A DNA stretch of 64,000 bases from NCBI GenBank assembly GCA_015179045.1, contig WHUZ01000093.1, positions 62,001 to 126,000 on the forward strand, given 5' to 3'. Below the pieces are notes generated by a model. It did not search any database and had not been told where the DNA came from. It saw nothing but the letters and a program-made list of their open reading frames with translations. The DNA comes from Kalaharituber pfeilii (lineage: Eukaryota; Ascomycota; Pezizomycetes; Pezizales; Pezizaceae). A program made the translations under genes and the position numbers. Positions 53,862-64,000 of this stretch are shown in pieces; positions within the stretch are counted from its first letter, which is position 1, and each line of letters starts with the position of its first letter.

Positions 53862-56800
53862 ATGGAGAAGGATGAAGACAACTTGGGCACTCTTCCGGGC
53901 CCTTCTACGCCCCGGTTTCCTCTCCCTCGCAACACAACACCATCATCGCCACCCGCCTCACCACCTCGCGGACATCAGCAGTCCAACTCAATTTCAGAGT
54001 CTCTATCAGAAGGGGTATCCAAATTCCAGTCCACTATTGAGAAATCCCTACTTTTAGAGTCCAACGTCTTGCGAGCTTACCCACCCGCAGTTCCACCAGG
54101 CACATCTAGACGTAAAGTGACCCCTCCCCAGCCACGATTAGTTGTTCCCCCGTCTCCTCCAGAAAGTTTTATTGCATCTGGTCCCCGTCAATACAGGTCG
54201 GCCTCTACAGGAACGTCTGGCACTGTCAGGACATTGCCTCCTCAAGAAGAGGAGTCCGATGCCCCAGCACTCATCTCACAATTGAAAGGTCGCCTGAATA
54301 AAGCGTTAATCATGAGGAGGGGTTATCACAGCAGAAAGTCCTCTGAAGTTGAAAAGTCTCCTGGGTCTGCGTTGACACCCTCGACAGCCAACACAACTTC
54401 ACCTCAATCAACCTTAGATTCCGCTGTTACCAGTAATTTATCAGCAATCACAACAGCACATTCGTCTCTGTACTTACACACATTCCCAATTCCCGACATT
54501 GTACCTGAGGCAAAATCTGGAGAGGGTAGCACCGATTCCGGATCGTCATATGGTCTTCCAGCATACTACACTGAGGACATCGGTAGTAAACATACGAGCC
54601 AAGGTGCTTTCGACAGATTGAGCAATGTACCTATCAGGAACTCTACTACTACAAACCGGGACGAGGATGAACACAGCAATATCGTGATCAGTGGTGCGGA
54701 AGTGAGAGTTGAAATCAAGAGGCCTGACGGAAGTGACATAGGGCATCGTGAGAGTCTTGATAATGGTAGACGTGGCGTTGGTTCCGTGGGGGCATTTTCT
54801 GGCAGGGGTTCGGCGGGGGACGACAAAGGCAAAGCTGGGACAAGTGAGGTGAAAACTATAACTGGGCAAGAGACACCACAGACCACTCATGCACTCCGTC
54901 ATCAACCACGAGGATTCTTGATCCTTCGAGATCCCACAGCTGTTCGACAAAGACACCTCAATCTTGAGGCCGGAAACAACAGCTCATCCAGTCTTGGGAA
55001 TGGTAGTAAAAACTCCGAGCAATATGCAGAGGAGACAGTACAGTACTTTGAGGGGTCCGGATTCGGAGGCACTATCAGAAAAGGGATTAAGGGGGCTTTG
55101 CCAGTTAGCGAGTCTCAAGAGTTTGGAAATTCAACAGGAAGCGAATCTGAGCCTGCTCTTCCGTGTTCTAGGCTTTCGGAAGACAAGGCATTGAGCATGG
55201 CAACAAGTGCTTCCCCGACCAGTATGGTTCAACGACCAAGACCAGCTTTACCGGGGAGGAACCAGAGCTCATCGTCAAGCAGCATTCTTTATTCAAGTTC
55301 CGGCCTCAGACCCTCTCCTATAAGATTGCCAACAAGTCATTCATTGCCGTCAATCAACTCAACCTCGGCATCAATCAATGTCAACGCTGCAGAAGGTCTT
55401 GTGCGTTGTATGAGTGTCGAGCTCGGGAAGCGCCTTAGTGCGTTATCTTCGTCTGGGAGTACATCATCGCATTCTGGGTTAGATGGGCTTGGTGCTGGCA
55501 TGGCTGTGGTTGTTACCACTGACAATGATGGCGAAATCAATGATGTCAAGGGCCATCTGCTCAGTATAGGTGATGAAGGAGACGATGAAGAGCACAGCAG
55601 TGGCAGATATGACGGTAGCAATTTAGGAGATATGGATAAAGGCAAAGGGAAGGCAGTGTCTGATCAAGGCGAAACAAGTATTGAGGAAAGTCAAACAAGT
55701 AGCAACAGTGATAAGCAGGACGACAGTATGACAACCAGTTCTGATCTCTCGGAAAAACATTTACAGCCTGTGCCTGGGGTTCGACTTGGAGATGAGATGC
55801 GAGTGCATCCCGGTGACGAGCGATATAACTTGTAAGTTTTTTTTTTCGGATGATGTTTGATTTGTATTCATTAACATGAAACTATGCCAGTGTTTACCGG
55901 GTCCGCTCTGCTTCTCCTGATAACCAACCAATCCTTATACCGATGTACAAGGCACCACGGCAAAGCTCTTTCCCCTACTGCAATGCCCTAGTGTCGGCAC
56001 TTCCCCAAAAGTCTAGGCTGCCGCAGAAAACTTCGCCATCAATCACGATAGCAGATTCAAGCGGAACATTACACTCCAGTGACGTTGCGCCATCACACTC
56101 CGTACACCCTGCTAAAGACCGACTTCTAGGGCATCAGAAAAACTTGAAAGGCCAGAAATCGGATTTGTTCCCACAAACTTCCCCTAACCGCCCTCTTGCA
56201 ACTCCTGGTGATGGTCCTGAAGACACCAGCGCTTCTAATGTAGACTCTGGAGATAGCAGCAATGCAGCGTATTCAAACGTTGCAACAAAGGGGTCTTCAT
56301 CGGAGGAACAGGATACTGACAAGAGCGTGCCGTTCTCTCTTGCGGAGATGCATACTACGGTTTTCAACGAACGCTCCGAAGACTCCAGTTTCTTTATTCT
56401 CAACAATCCAGATAGATTTTTAGATAACAGCATTGCTGATACGAAAAACACCGGATTTGATCAAACGCGGAGAACAGATAAATCATCGAGTCTAAGAGGC
56501 ACCAAGTCCGACAATATCCAAAGCTCACCTCCAGTGAACATGTTGAAACTGGCATTGTTGCAGCGAGCTCCAATTGAACATGAAAGTAGCCTTCCTGTTG
56601 CTAGTCCAGGTCGAGAATCACAAATCTCTGCTCAAGAAAGTGTGTATAGCAAACGCTCCTCACGCGGACAAGAATCAACCTTTGAACGGTCGGAATCAAT
56701 GGAGGATGTTCTCAACACCTATCGCAGGGCTTTGTATGGGAAGCAATCAAAAAACCTGGCACTTGAGACTGCTGCCACCGGATCTGCGAATCAATTCCGT

Positions 56801-57466
56801 CGCAGGAGTAACGAGAGGAGTACCCTGGAAGCTACTACAGGATCAAGTCACATTTTAGGGGCCAGCCCAAGTCTGGCTATCGACAATTCAAACTTTGATC
56901 TTGAAATGGGAATTGCGCCAGAAGCCAGACAGGCAAGAGTTCATCATTTAGCTGAACCTGATCCGTCTTCGCTGATCAGAAGTCCATATTTACAGCAGCC
57001 ACAGCCTTCCTCTCAGCAATCTCTCAGGGAGGTTGACTCTCTGCGTTCAAGACTGGATTCCGTTGAAGTTTTTGAAGAGGATCACCAACCCCTCAGGGCC
57101 CAAGTCCGAGTTTTTGATCCCCCGCCTTGCTTGGTTAAGAAGTTTTATCCTGCTCATGCGGAGGCTTCTGTCGTCCCTGCAGCTCCAATGGACCCAACTA
57201 GAGCTTCACCTGATCCCGAGTTTGTTCGGTTACAAAAGAGATTTTCCAGGGTTCTTCTTTTCCTCTGCTTTCTCTTTCCGCCTATGTTACTCGTTCTTGC
57301 ATCTGGAGGATTGGATAATACTATGTTAAATCTGACGCAAGGAAAAGTCGATCATGTGAGAGTCTTGGAGAAGCGGGTTGGTTTCTTTGCAGGTGCTTTC
57401 ATAGGGAGTGCGTGCTGCAGTGCGTCGGTTGTACTTGGGATACTGGTTGCGAAGGGGTTGCTTTGA
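53862..57466 (+). CDS. Ser-rich protein with two C-terminal membrane segments, 1181 aa
   Basis: Exon 1 is 53862-55831, intron 55832-55890 (59 nt, GTAAGT ... CCAG), exon 2 55891-57466; phase 2 join RYNFVYRVRSAS. The start is the first ATG in frame. Most of the protein is disordered and rich in Ser, Thr and Pro (PSTPRFPLPR, SSSSSILYSSSG), with acidic stretches. The C terminus is ordered: PEFVRLQKRFSRVLLFLCFL then FPPMLLVLASGG (TM about 1110-1131), LDNTMLNLTQG, and a second hydrophobic segment (about 1156-1179). This resembles the conserved end of fungal Ser-rich proteins of unknown function, from memory. A large soluble N-terminal region facing the cytosol, anchored by a hairpin, is likely. No enzymatic motif was seen. 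The length and clean frame make a real gene likely. Confidence 0.82.
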
Positions 57467-58810
57467 GGTGTCGTTTCCTGTGTGTGATGTGTGGTTACGC
57501 TTGGTGGTTTTCTTCGCAACCTATACTCCCTTTCATTTGGCCTCGGGTCCCTTCAGTGCATTTTATGCTTCATCAACTGTCATATTTTCCTTTTTTTTCT
57601 ACGTTGAAGATACTCACTTGTTCGCCTAGCATGGCTCTTTCATTTTTTTCTTCATCGGGCGGCATACATTTATATATCCTTTTGCGGAAATACTCACTTG
57701 CATCATTGCGATTGCATCTATGAAGGCATTTAGCATACTTGATATAGTCACCTTCTTTTCTTTTTCTGTTTGGAGTTGACATTTCAACTAAATCTTGGCA
57801 TCCATTCTCCTTTTCATTCCTCAATTTTCATTTTTTCATTTTTCATTTTAATATTTTCATTCTTATTTCATTTCTTCAAACATTCATTAGAATCTTGCTT
57901 TTTTTAATGGGGCTCGCTTGATTGAATGGGAATGGGGCAGATGAACGAAGGTACAGAGATATGATGTGGTTGATATGGGCTATGGGATGATACGATGAGA
58001 ATGGGCTTTATACTTTTTACTTTTTATTTTGATTTGGCTTTTATTGACTTTTCTTTTCTTTTTTCTTTGTTTCCTTTGTTTGGTTAGTTTTATTTTGCGA
58101 TTTGGAGTATTGGCTATTTGCTTTTTTTGTTTGCCTCTTTCCTTTTTTTTTTCTTTTTCATTAATTGTATTTATATAGTTACTTCTCTTTTCCAAGAGGG
58201 TGTCGCAAGGTAGTGAGCTTAAGCATGCGAGCCACTTTTTCCTTTCTTTATTTTTCATCTATATTTCCGGCCGACTTAATTATTGACCCTTGGGGTTTGG
58301 ATTATTTTGGGCACGGGAACAAGTAGTTTGCTCTCTTCGGTTGGCTTTCTTTTAATGGTGTTTCAGGTTGGGGGGGTGATTACCAGGGTACAGCACGTAG
58401 GTATTCTTTGAGGTGGTGAGTGGAAGGAGATTCTGGTTTGTTTTAGCTTCTTGAATTTGAAGGAAAGATACAAGTAGGCCTTAGATACAAATTCTGGGGA
58501 GTGCGGACAAACTTTAATAAAAGAGCGTATGTAGAAACTCTAAGGAAAGGTGGGGGGGAAGCAAGCCGGTGTATGAGCGTCATTATATGACAAGTTACCC
58601 TCAAACTTTTTGCCCTTTTAATGCCTAATTGGGGGAAGAGCTGTGTGCTCTAAGTACCCAGTTCTAGACGGGCTGGTGCAAATTAGAGAAAGGAAAAAAA
58701 AGGTGTATGATTCCCTGCACGCTCCGCCCTCCCTCCTGGAGAAAATAATGGTCACGTTACTTGAACTTTGTTGCTACGCAGGAAATTATATGTATAGATT
58801 TATCGATGTA
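57467..58810. other. T-rich downstream region, no gene seen
   Basis: The sense strand after the Ser-rich gene is strongly T-rich for about 700 bp (57570-58260), as in a long 3' untranslated or terminator region. No further gene is apparent. Confidence 0.35.
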
Positions 58811-58920
58811 CTCGCTGGTTCGGAAAGTATTGGAACGCTGCATAAATTGTGTGGGCTATTGGCCTTTTGGAATAGTGCAAATATGTTATGCAGCGTTCCA
58901 ATACTTTCCGAACCAGCGAG
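58811..58920. mobile_element. Palindromic mariner-type MITE (110 bp)
   Basis: Two perfect 35-bp arms (58811-58845 and 58886-58920), starting CTCGCTGGTTCGGAAAGTAT, around a 40-bp loop. TA flanks both sides (58809-58810 and 58921-58922). The perfect arms suggest recent insertion or an active fold-back structure. Confidence 0.9.
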
Positions 58921-58965
58921 TAGGTAGGTACATGATAGTTTCTTGGCAAAGTTTTGGGTTTTTTG

Positions 58966-59100
58966 TCCAACGGTTCAATGGGACAGCTAAACCTAGGTTG
59001 GCTAAATCTGTTCAGATTCAAGCAAGGCCAAGGCACGCATTGGTAATTTTGTATGTAAATCTAGTGTGTCCCATTGAACGGTCTGTCCCATTGAACCGTC
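58966..59100. repeat. Inverted repeat, possible MITE
   Basis: CGGTTCAATGGGACA at 58971-58985 is inverted as TGTCCCATTGAACCG at 59084-59098, with an extra inverted copy (TGTCCCATTGAACG) at 59067-59080. The spacer is about 80 bp. No TA or other duplication is obvious. Confidence 0.6.
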
Positions 59101-60357
59101 CGATACAGTATAGGATCAGTCGTTACTGTGACCGCTGGGGTCAATATTGACCTTGTTGTCGAAGGAAACGTCAACTCTGTCTAGAATCGCTTCTTTGCTT
59201 AGGAAAAGGAATGTAATCTATGATATATCCATCAAATTCCAGACATATGTTCTTTGCATTGCCTTTTGTTTTTTGTTTTGTTTTGTTTTGCATGGTGTTG
59301 GTGACCGACGATGGTTTAAAGCTAGACAAGGGAATCTTCTTGGCGATGAGCGGCGACAAGTCGACCAATTACTGATATGGGCACTTCCAATATGCCTGTA
59401 GCGAATATAAGAGGACCTGGAGAGCGTATACTTGCGGTTGAGTTTTCCACCGGCTCAGACATGTTGGGAGACATCATGAATGGACCTAAACCTGTCGGTA
59501 AGGATGGAGTTTGAGCTATTCAGTCGGTTGGCAATGCACTGCTTTTTTTTTTGTTGTTGTGTCACGTGAATAGATAGTTGTTTGTTTGTATGCCATGTCT
59601 CCCTTTGTTTTCATGGAATTGTCGCAACGTTTGGGTTACTAGACTTCCACCTTACTTCAGTTTCTGTTTTGTTCGAAACAACCGGTGAAGACGGTGCAGA
59701 AGCCCCCCATCCCATATACTGTAACTAAAAGTATCTTCCGACTCAAGATCATCAGTAATGTATTATTATTATTTTATCATAGCCTCGTATCAAAAAAAAA
59801 AAAAAAAAAAAAAAACAGAAAGCAGACTGTCTAAACACCCATCATGGTACTCGTGAACCGCAAACATTTCCGCAACCTCCGATACTTCTTGATGTGCGAT
59901 CTCTTCAACTACGTGATTAGCTAACAAATGTTCCAGACTCTCTCGTCGTATAATGGGTTCTCACTTTGTGGGCTGTGGATGGGAAGATAACAAGATGTTG
60001 GTAGTATGTACATTAATGGGCAACGAGATCAGTTTCATACGGGCCCTGCGTGGGGTGGAAGTTCCCAATCACACTCAGTGCTGTCGGAGAAGGCTTGGCG
60101 GTGACTGAAGGGCAGTGGGAAGGACAGGAAAGGAAGGCACGATGGAGTCCATCACTTAAGGTTATGCGACAGACTACCATCTCTTGGCGGCCCTCGAGGA
60201 CGGCTGCCCCGTCGGAAGGACGGGCCCTGTTCGTTATCCCACCATATTTCACAAACAACTACACTTCACTCAATTCAACTACATTCAGTAGGTGCTTTAG
60301 CCGAGCTGCAAGCCAGGGAATTGGCTGACCTCAGGACTTACAGGAAATCCATCTGCC
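59101..60357. other. No gene seen
   Basis: Contains an A run at 59791-59814 after CATAGCCTCGTATC, which might be a worn retroposon tail. The bases just before 60358 would be the leader of the next gene. Confidence 0.35.
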
Positions 60358-60969
60358 ATGTTCAACATCATCGGTCGTATTGCCTACCGCCAGTCTTGTC
60401 CAATAGTCCTCAGCCGTCATGTATCTGCCGTCACCACGATCCGTGTTAAACGAGATTTTCACGATGATACCGATACATCATGTGACGACTCGATTAATAC
60501 TTTCAAATCTCTCAATGGCTGTGCTGGGTTTGTTACCTGGAAAGAATACTCGAAACTTAGCGACCGAGTTTCTATGTATGACAAGGTAGGCAACAAAAGT
60601 AGCTTTTGGGGATTCGTGTTGACAGATTTCCAGGACATCTCGATGACCAAGTTGCAGTATGATTTCTTGGATCTGCGGTTTGACGGATTGAATATGCGGT
60701 TTGACGGATTGAATACGCGGCTTGACAGATTGGAAAAGAAGATTGAGGCGATGGGCGACAAGTTCGACAGGAAGTTCGAGACAATAGGTACCGAAATGGA
60801 TAGGAGATTCGAAGCGCTAGATAGGAAGATGACTACTTGGTTCCTAGGACTTATGGGGCTTGTTGTAATCAAAGGAGGGCTTGATTTTTTTGCCAGTGGG
60901 AATCGCAACGGCAAGTATGTTGATCCATCAGTCACGGAAGTTGCAGCAACAGTTGAAGGAGACAACTGA
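60358..60969 (+). CDS. Putative mitochondrial coiled-coil protein, 203 aa
   Basis: ATG at 60358. The N terminus (MFNIIGRIAYRQSCPIVLSR) is Arg-rich without acids for 30 residues and looks like a mitochondrial presequence. Residues about 95-165 form a heptad coiled coil with FDGLNMRFDGLNTRLDRLEK and MGDKFDRKFETIGTEMDRRF. A hydrophobic segment follows (about 170-186, WFLGLMGLVVIKGGLDFF), then a short polar tail. Small fungal proteins of this layout occur, but I cannot name the family. The bases from about 60588 (GTAGGC) to 60635 (TTCCAG) could be a 48-nt in-frame intron; removing them would bring the N terminus directly to DISMTKLQ. It converges with the minus-strand gene ending near 60980. Confidence 0.65.
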   Translation: MFNIIGRIAYRQSCPIVLSRHVSAVTTIRVKRDFHDDTDTSCDDSINTFKSLNGCAGFVTWKEYSKLSDRVSMYDKVGNKSSFWGFVLTDFQDISMTKLQYDFLDLRFDGLNMRFDGLNTRLDRLEKKIEAMGDKFDRKFETIGTEMDRRFEALDRKMTTWFLGLMGLVVIKGGLDFFASGNRNGKYVDPSVTEVAATVEGDN

Positions 60970-60979
60970 GGTGAGAAGT

Positions 60980-61493
60980 TTGCCCGGAGAGTCCCCAAAA
61001 TTGCTTGGATATCTTTCTTTTGCTCATCTAGCTGACATTCTACTTTCTCGATTCGCTCCTCTGTAGTAGATGATGTGGATCCGGAGCCTGCGCCACCAGC
61101 AGTGGTATTTAATTTGTCTGCGAGTTGTCCGATTAAGTCGGACATTTCTTTTCCCACATTTTCAACTTCTCATCTCATCCGCTTTGATACCTCTAGTTCT
61201 TTTTCCATCTCAAGTTGCTCCACCATTCTTAATATCGCTTGCTGGGGGTCTTCAAGTTCTTTTCCAGTTTTCTCAGTTTTGATTTTTTGCCAAAACTTCG
61301 TTTTATTCCTAGGAGTATGTTCGTCTTGACACTCCAAGCACAATCGCACGAGGATTAGCCGTTCTTCCTCGGTGAGGCGTGTTTCGACCAAGGGAGATTG
61401 CGGAGTCCCTTCTTCTAGTCTTTCAGAGCTTTGGATACCTATTCGAGAGGTGCTAGATGCTGAGGGGGTTGCTGTTGGACGTCTTGGAGGCAT
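60980..61493 (-). pseudogene. Myb/SANT-like domain protein with in-frame TGA
   Basis: Starts at ATG 61493 (MPPRRPTATPSASSTSRIG). Residues about 35-85 contain LTEEERLILVRLCLEC, FWQKIKTEKTGKELEDP and ILRMVEQLE, which look like a Myb/SANT-like three-helix domain with its conserved Trp. The frame stops at TGA (61170-61172, after SKRMR) but continues in the same frame with EVENVGKEMSDLIGQLADKL, TTEERIEKVECQLDEQKKDI and QAILGTLRANF, a coiled-coil end. An Arg CGA to TGA change would explain this. Alternatively the 107-residue product is genuine. The domain call is by eye. Confidence 0.5.
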
Positions 61494-61499
61494 GGTGAT

Positions 61500-61988
61500 T
61501 GCATCAATAGAGGGTGAATTAAGGTTACATGGAAAATAGTACTGCTTGTATCTACGACAACTAATCAAGTCGGAAATTTGTAGGGCAGTTTTTCATGATA
61601 GGTATTAATTCTATACAAAGTTTGAGAGCAATCCGACTGATATTAAATAGTTGCTGCCATTGCTCAAATATGCGCAGTTTTCGCCGTAGCTATGGGGATT
61701 TTTTCAGTTGTCCTAGTTTCATGTAAACAAAGCCACTGTTGTCACGGCAACGGTGTGGCACAGTACCATGGGGAAAATTACAGGGATGTTGCTAAAGTTC
61801 TCTCTATATTGTATACAGGCTGGTTACATACGGGACATCCTTCACAGATTGCTTTTGCGTCGTTAATAGCGAGTATTGATGAAGATATTCTATTGTCATA
61901 GTTGCGAATGGAGCAGATAGTGGAGTGCAACAGAGCAGGTTCATCATAATGCAGAATTTCTGATGTGCCCATATACTGTGCTGTGTCA
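61500..61988. other. No gene seen
   Basis: Presumed upstream region of the minus-strand Myb/SANT-like gene. No clear promoter motif and no other frame of note. Confidence 0.35.
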
Positions 61989-61990
61989 TA

Positions 61991-62081
61991 CAGTGACCCG
62001 TAGAAAGTCTTGGGGATTAGGCAATATTGGGGTAAGTGTATGATGCAAGTCTAATCCCCAAGACTTTTTACGGGTCAACTG
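61991..62081. mobile_element. Palindromic pogo/mariner-type MITE (91 bp)
   Basis: The left arm begins CAGTGACCCGTAGAAAGTCT and the right arm is its inverted partner with two differences (CAGTTGACCCGTAAAAAG). Both continue to TTGGGGATTAG. TA flanks both ends (61989-61990, 62082-62083). Confidence 0.9.
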
Positions 62082-62083
62082 TA

Positions 62084-64000
62084 TCTCTGGTATCGTCGAT
62101 AAAACGCGGCATCAAAAAACACCTCGACAGTGTGGGGCCCTTCTTTTGGAGGGCCAGGATTAATGCAGTATCAGCCATCTCTTTTAAATACCTCAAAAAT
62201 GCGTCCTTGTACTCCTGTCATGTGAGGCTGGGTTGTTCTGTGTGGACCCCATTATCTAATTGGTTCCGTCTCGCACTGAATCCCATGAATAATTGTCTCG
62301 GGGTAAATCCACGACTTGGGTGCTGGCTGTGAACTCGCGCTGCGAATGCAACCTTTTGATAGCCCCAACCACCTATCAAACGTAAACGAGAAACCCAATT
62401 CCGAAGTTCACGATTCCTGACCTAGAGTTCCAGGCGATGGAATCCCTTGTCAACAGTCAACCCCCCAAGATTTTAAGAAACCAGCCTGCTGATACTCTCT
62501 ATAGGCAAAGAGCGATTCTGGACTGAGTTTGCATATTCGCCAACACCACTGGCCTGAAATGCCACCCGCAAAATTGAATCAATTGTTCGAATTGCATCTT
62601 GTAGCAATTGCTGAATCGAGATGTTTTACCAGCAATGCCATGGCCAGCGCGCCGGAAGGATATAACTTTTGTAATTATCCTAAAGTAATGACACTTCATG
62701 AAAATAAGGGTATTCATACCTCAGGATTTATTAAGACCTCGTAGCTGTTCAAAAAGCATGTGGACGGTATAGTCTGGTTTGGATAGTATTGTTTAGCAAC
62801 ATCCCATTCTGAACCGTGTTGATGGATTCTCCGGAATTTGGGTTGAACTGTGATCCGCAGACCCATAATCCAGTGGTTTTCGCATGCCAAAGGAAGGATT
62901 GGGGGTACCTCGAAACTCATTCACCGACCAAATTCTGCATCGTCCATCTTCAGCCTCGCTGACCAATAGCATCATGGACCTCTGCAACCTGGGTACGTAT
63001 CCCACTACCAACCGAACCGTACGAACCAGTCAAGGCTCATTACCGACTGTGATGGATCCTATCAAAACTCAGTAGCTTCTCATCCACACATAGAAGAACG
63101 TTATCACCGGTGGTATCATAGCAGTTGCCCAGGCTGAAGTGTCTGCCCATCTCCAGTGGCATCCTGTAGAGCATCCGTGAAATCCTCATGCCGCAGAGCG
63201 TAGTCGCTATGTCGAGAAAGCAGAGAGACCTCAGTACGGTGTTCATTAGTTGTTCTTTTATCGACTATCTTGGCGGTATTGCATTCTACTTATACCCGCC
63301 CTACCCCACCTCCTAGACTCGTAACCAGCCCACCTCCCATTTCAGAACCGCACTTGCACTTGTAACTTCTAGATGTATCACATTTTATGTCAACTATAAT
63401 AGTTGATCAAGAAACATACATTTGCATCCATCACCGAACCTGAACATCCTAGCTCTTCTTCCCTCCCCCGACTTCCCTGCAACATCGGCGGTCGGTCGTG
63501 TTTCCAAACGACAAGAACGGCTGATCGAAAATCAGCAGTACTAGACCCTCACCAATAAGAGCACAACAACCAAATAATATGAGAAAAGCGTATCAATATA
63601 TATACCATCAATTCCCCCATTGCCATTAGCATACCCACGTTTAACGTTCAGCGCGTCCCTCCATATATCTATAGCAAAAACCTGAAATATTTCACTATAA
63701 CAATAACCTATATATATAAATCTCTACCTAATTGCGATAGTAGCCAAGTGAGCGGTGAGATATTGTGCAGGTTGTTCGTATGAATAGCAAGCTAGGTACC
63801 AGAAGGGAGTTCAGTTATAGTCTTGGAGTGATAAATAAGTACACGATGATGTTAAGACCCAGATGAAGAGAAGGGAGAGAGCGAAGGGGAAGGGAGAGAT
63901 CATAGCAAAGGGGAGAGAGAGGGGTAGAGAGGGTATGTCGAGAAATGAATCCGCGAGTTTTTCTCAAGAGATATAGGTGCTAGTAGAATTTGCAGTTGCG
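62084..64000. other. No gene seen
   Basis: Frames of 60-98 codons lack recognisable features. AGACTCGTAACCAGC at 63315-63329 belongs to a motif found at three other sites. The last 400 bp are AT-rich, then purine-rich. Confidence 0.35.

Noticed and set aside
60459..60969. Minus-strand frame antisense to the coiled-coil gene
   Set aside because: It is open in the frame of the Myb/SANT-like gene, but the plus strand has clear coiled-coil heptads, a presequence-like start and its own stop; the minus-strand peptide there lacks features.

Overview
The window looks like a repeat-rich stretch of a filamentous ascomycete genome. Evidence: protein-coding genes with short spliceosomal introns (56-87 nt, GTAAGT/GTATGT-type donors, CTAAC-like branch sites), a lactose-permease-type sugar transporter, a fungal-type NACHT/ankyrin NLR, Gypsy and LINE retrotransposon debris and many MITEs. 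The repeat load and gene sparsity would suit a Pezizomycete (truffle or desert-truffle type), but no marker gene settles the species, so that placement is a guess.

Layout. About 0.3-20 kb is a transposon nest: 3' ends of LINE elements (RNase H and zinc-knuckle remnants), a gutted Gypsy element with a mariner-type MITE inside, two copies of an hAT-like MITE carrying internal 19-bp minisatellites, a degenerate ~50-bp satellite (15.17-16.19 kb), and many tiny (about 45-80 bp) retroposons made only of a hairpin plus a poly(A) tract. Most of the latter have clear 10-15 bp target-site duplications. Interspersed over 5.4-26 kb are five copies of a small spliced gene that encodes a single-pass membrane peptide with a Gly/Arg-rich tail. 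Three copies are open and two are broken. 20.1-21.4 kb holds a dead branched-chain aminotransferase gene.

28.2-30.0 kb is a five-exon MFS sugar transporter with one base missing in exon 1. 30-39.7 kb is gene-poor, with two further DNA-transposon derivatives. 39.75-46.05 kb is an eight-exon NLR gene: N-terminal helical domain, NACHT, then about 28 ankyrin repeats, many nearly identical at nucleotide level. My exon joins give an uninterrupted 1824-residue frame. 46-52.4 kb is AT-rich and gene-poor. A GC-rich island at 52.5-53.1 kb precedes a two-exon gene for an 1181-residue Ser-rich protein with two C-terminal membrane segments (53.86-57.47 kb). The right end carries a putative mitochondrial coiled-coil protein (60.36-60.97 kb), a convergent Myb/SANT-like gene with an in-frame TGA, and two short palindromic MITEs.

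How it fits together. There is no operon-like or cluster logic here. The window is a mosaic in which a few host genes survive among successive layers of retroposition. The features most likely to be new are the small membrane-peptide family with its conserved phase-2 intron, the hairpin-only micro-retroposons, and the NLR, whose ankyrin array looks recently homogenised and whose start codon lies 47 bp from a LINE insertion. All coordinates, splice joins and motif calls were made by reading; no database search was run.
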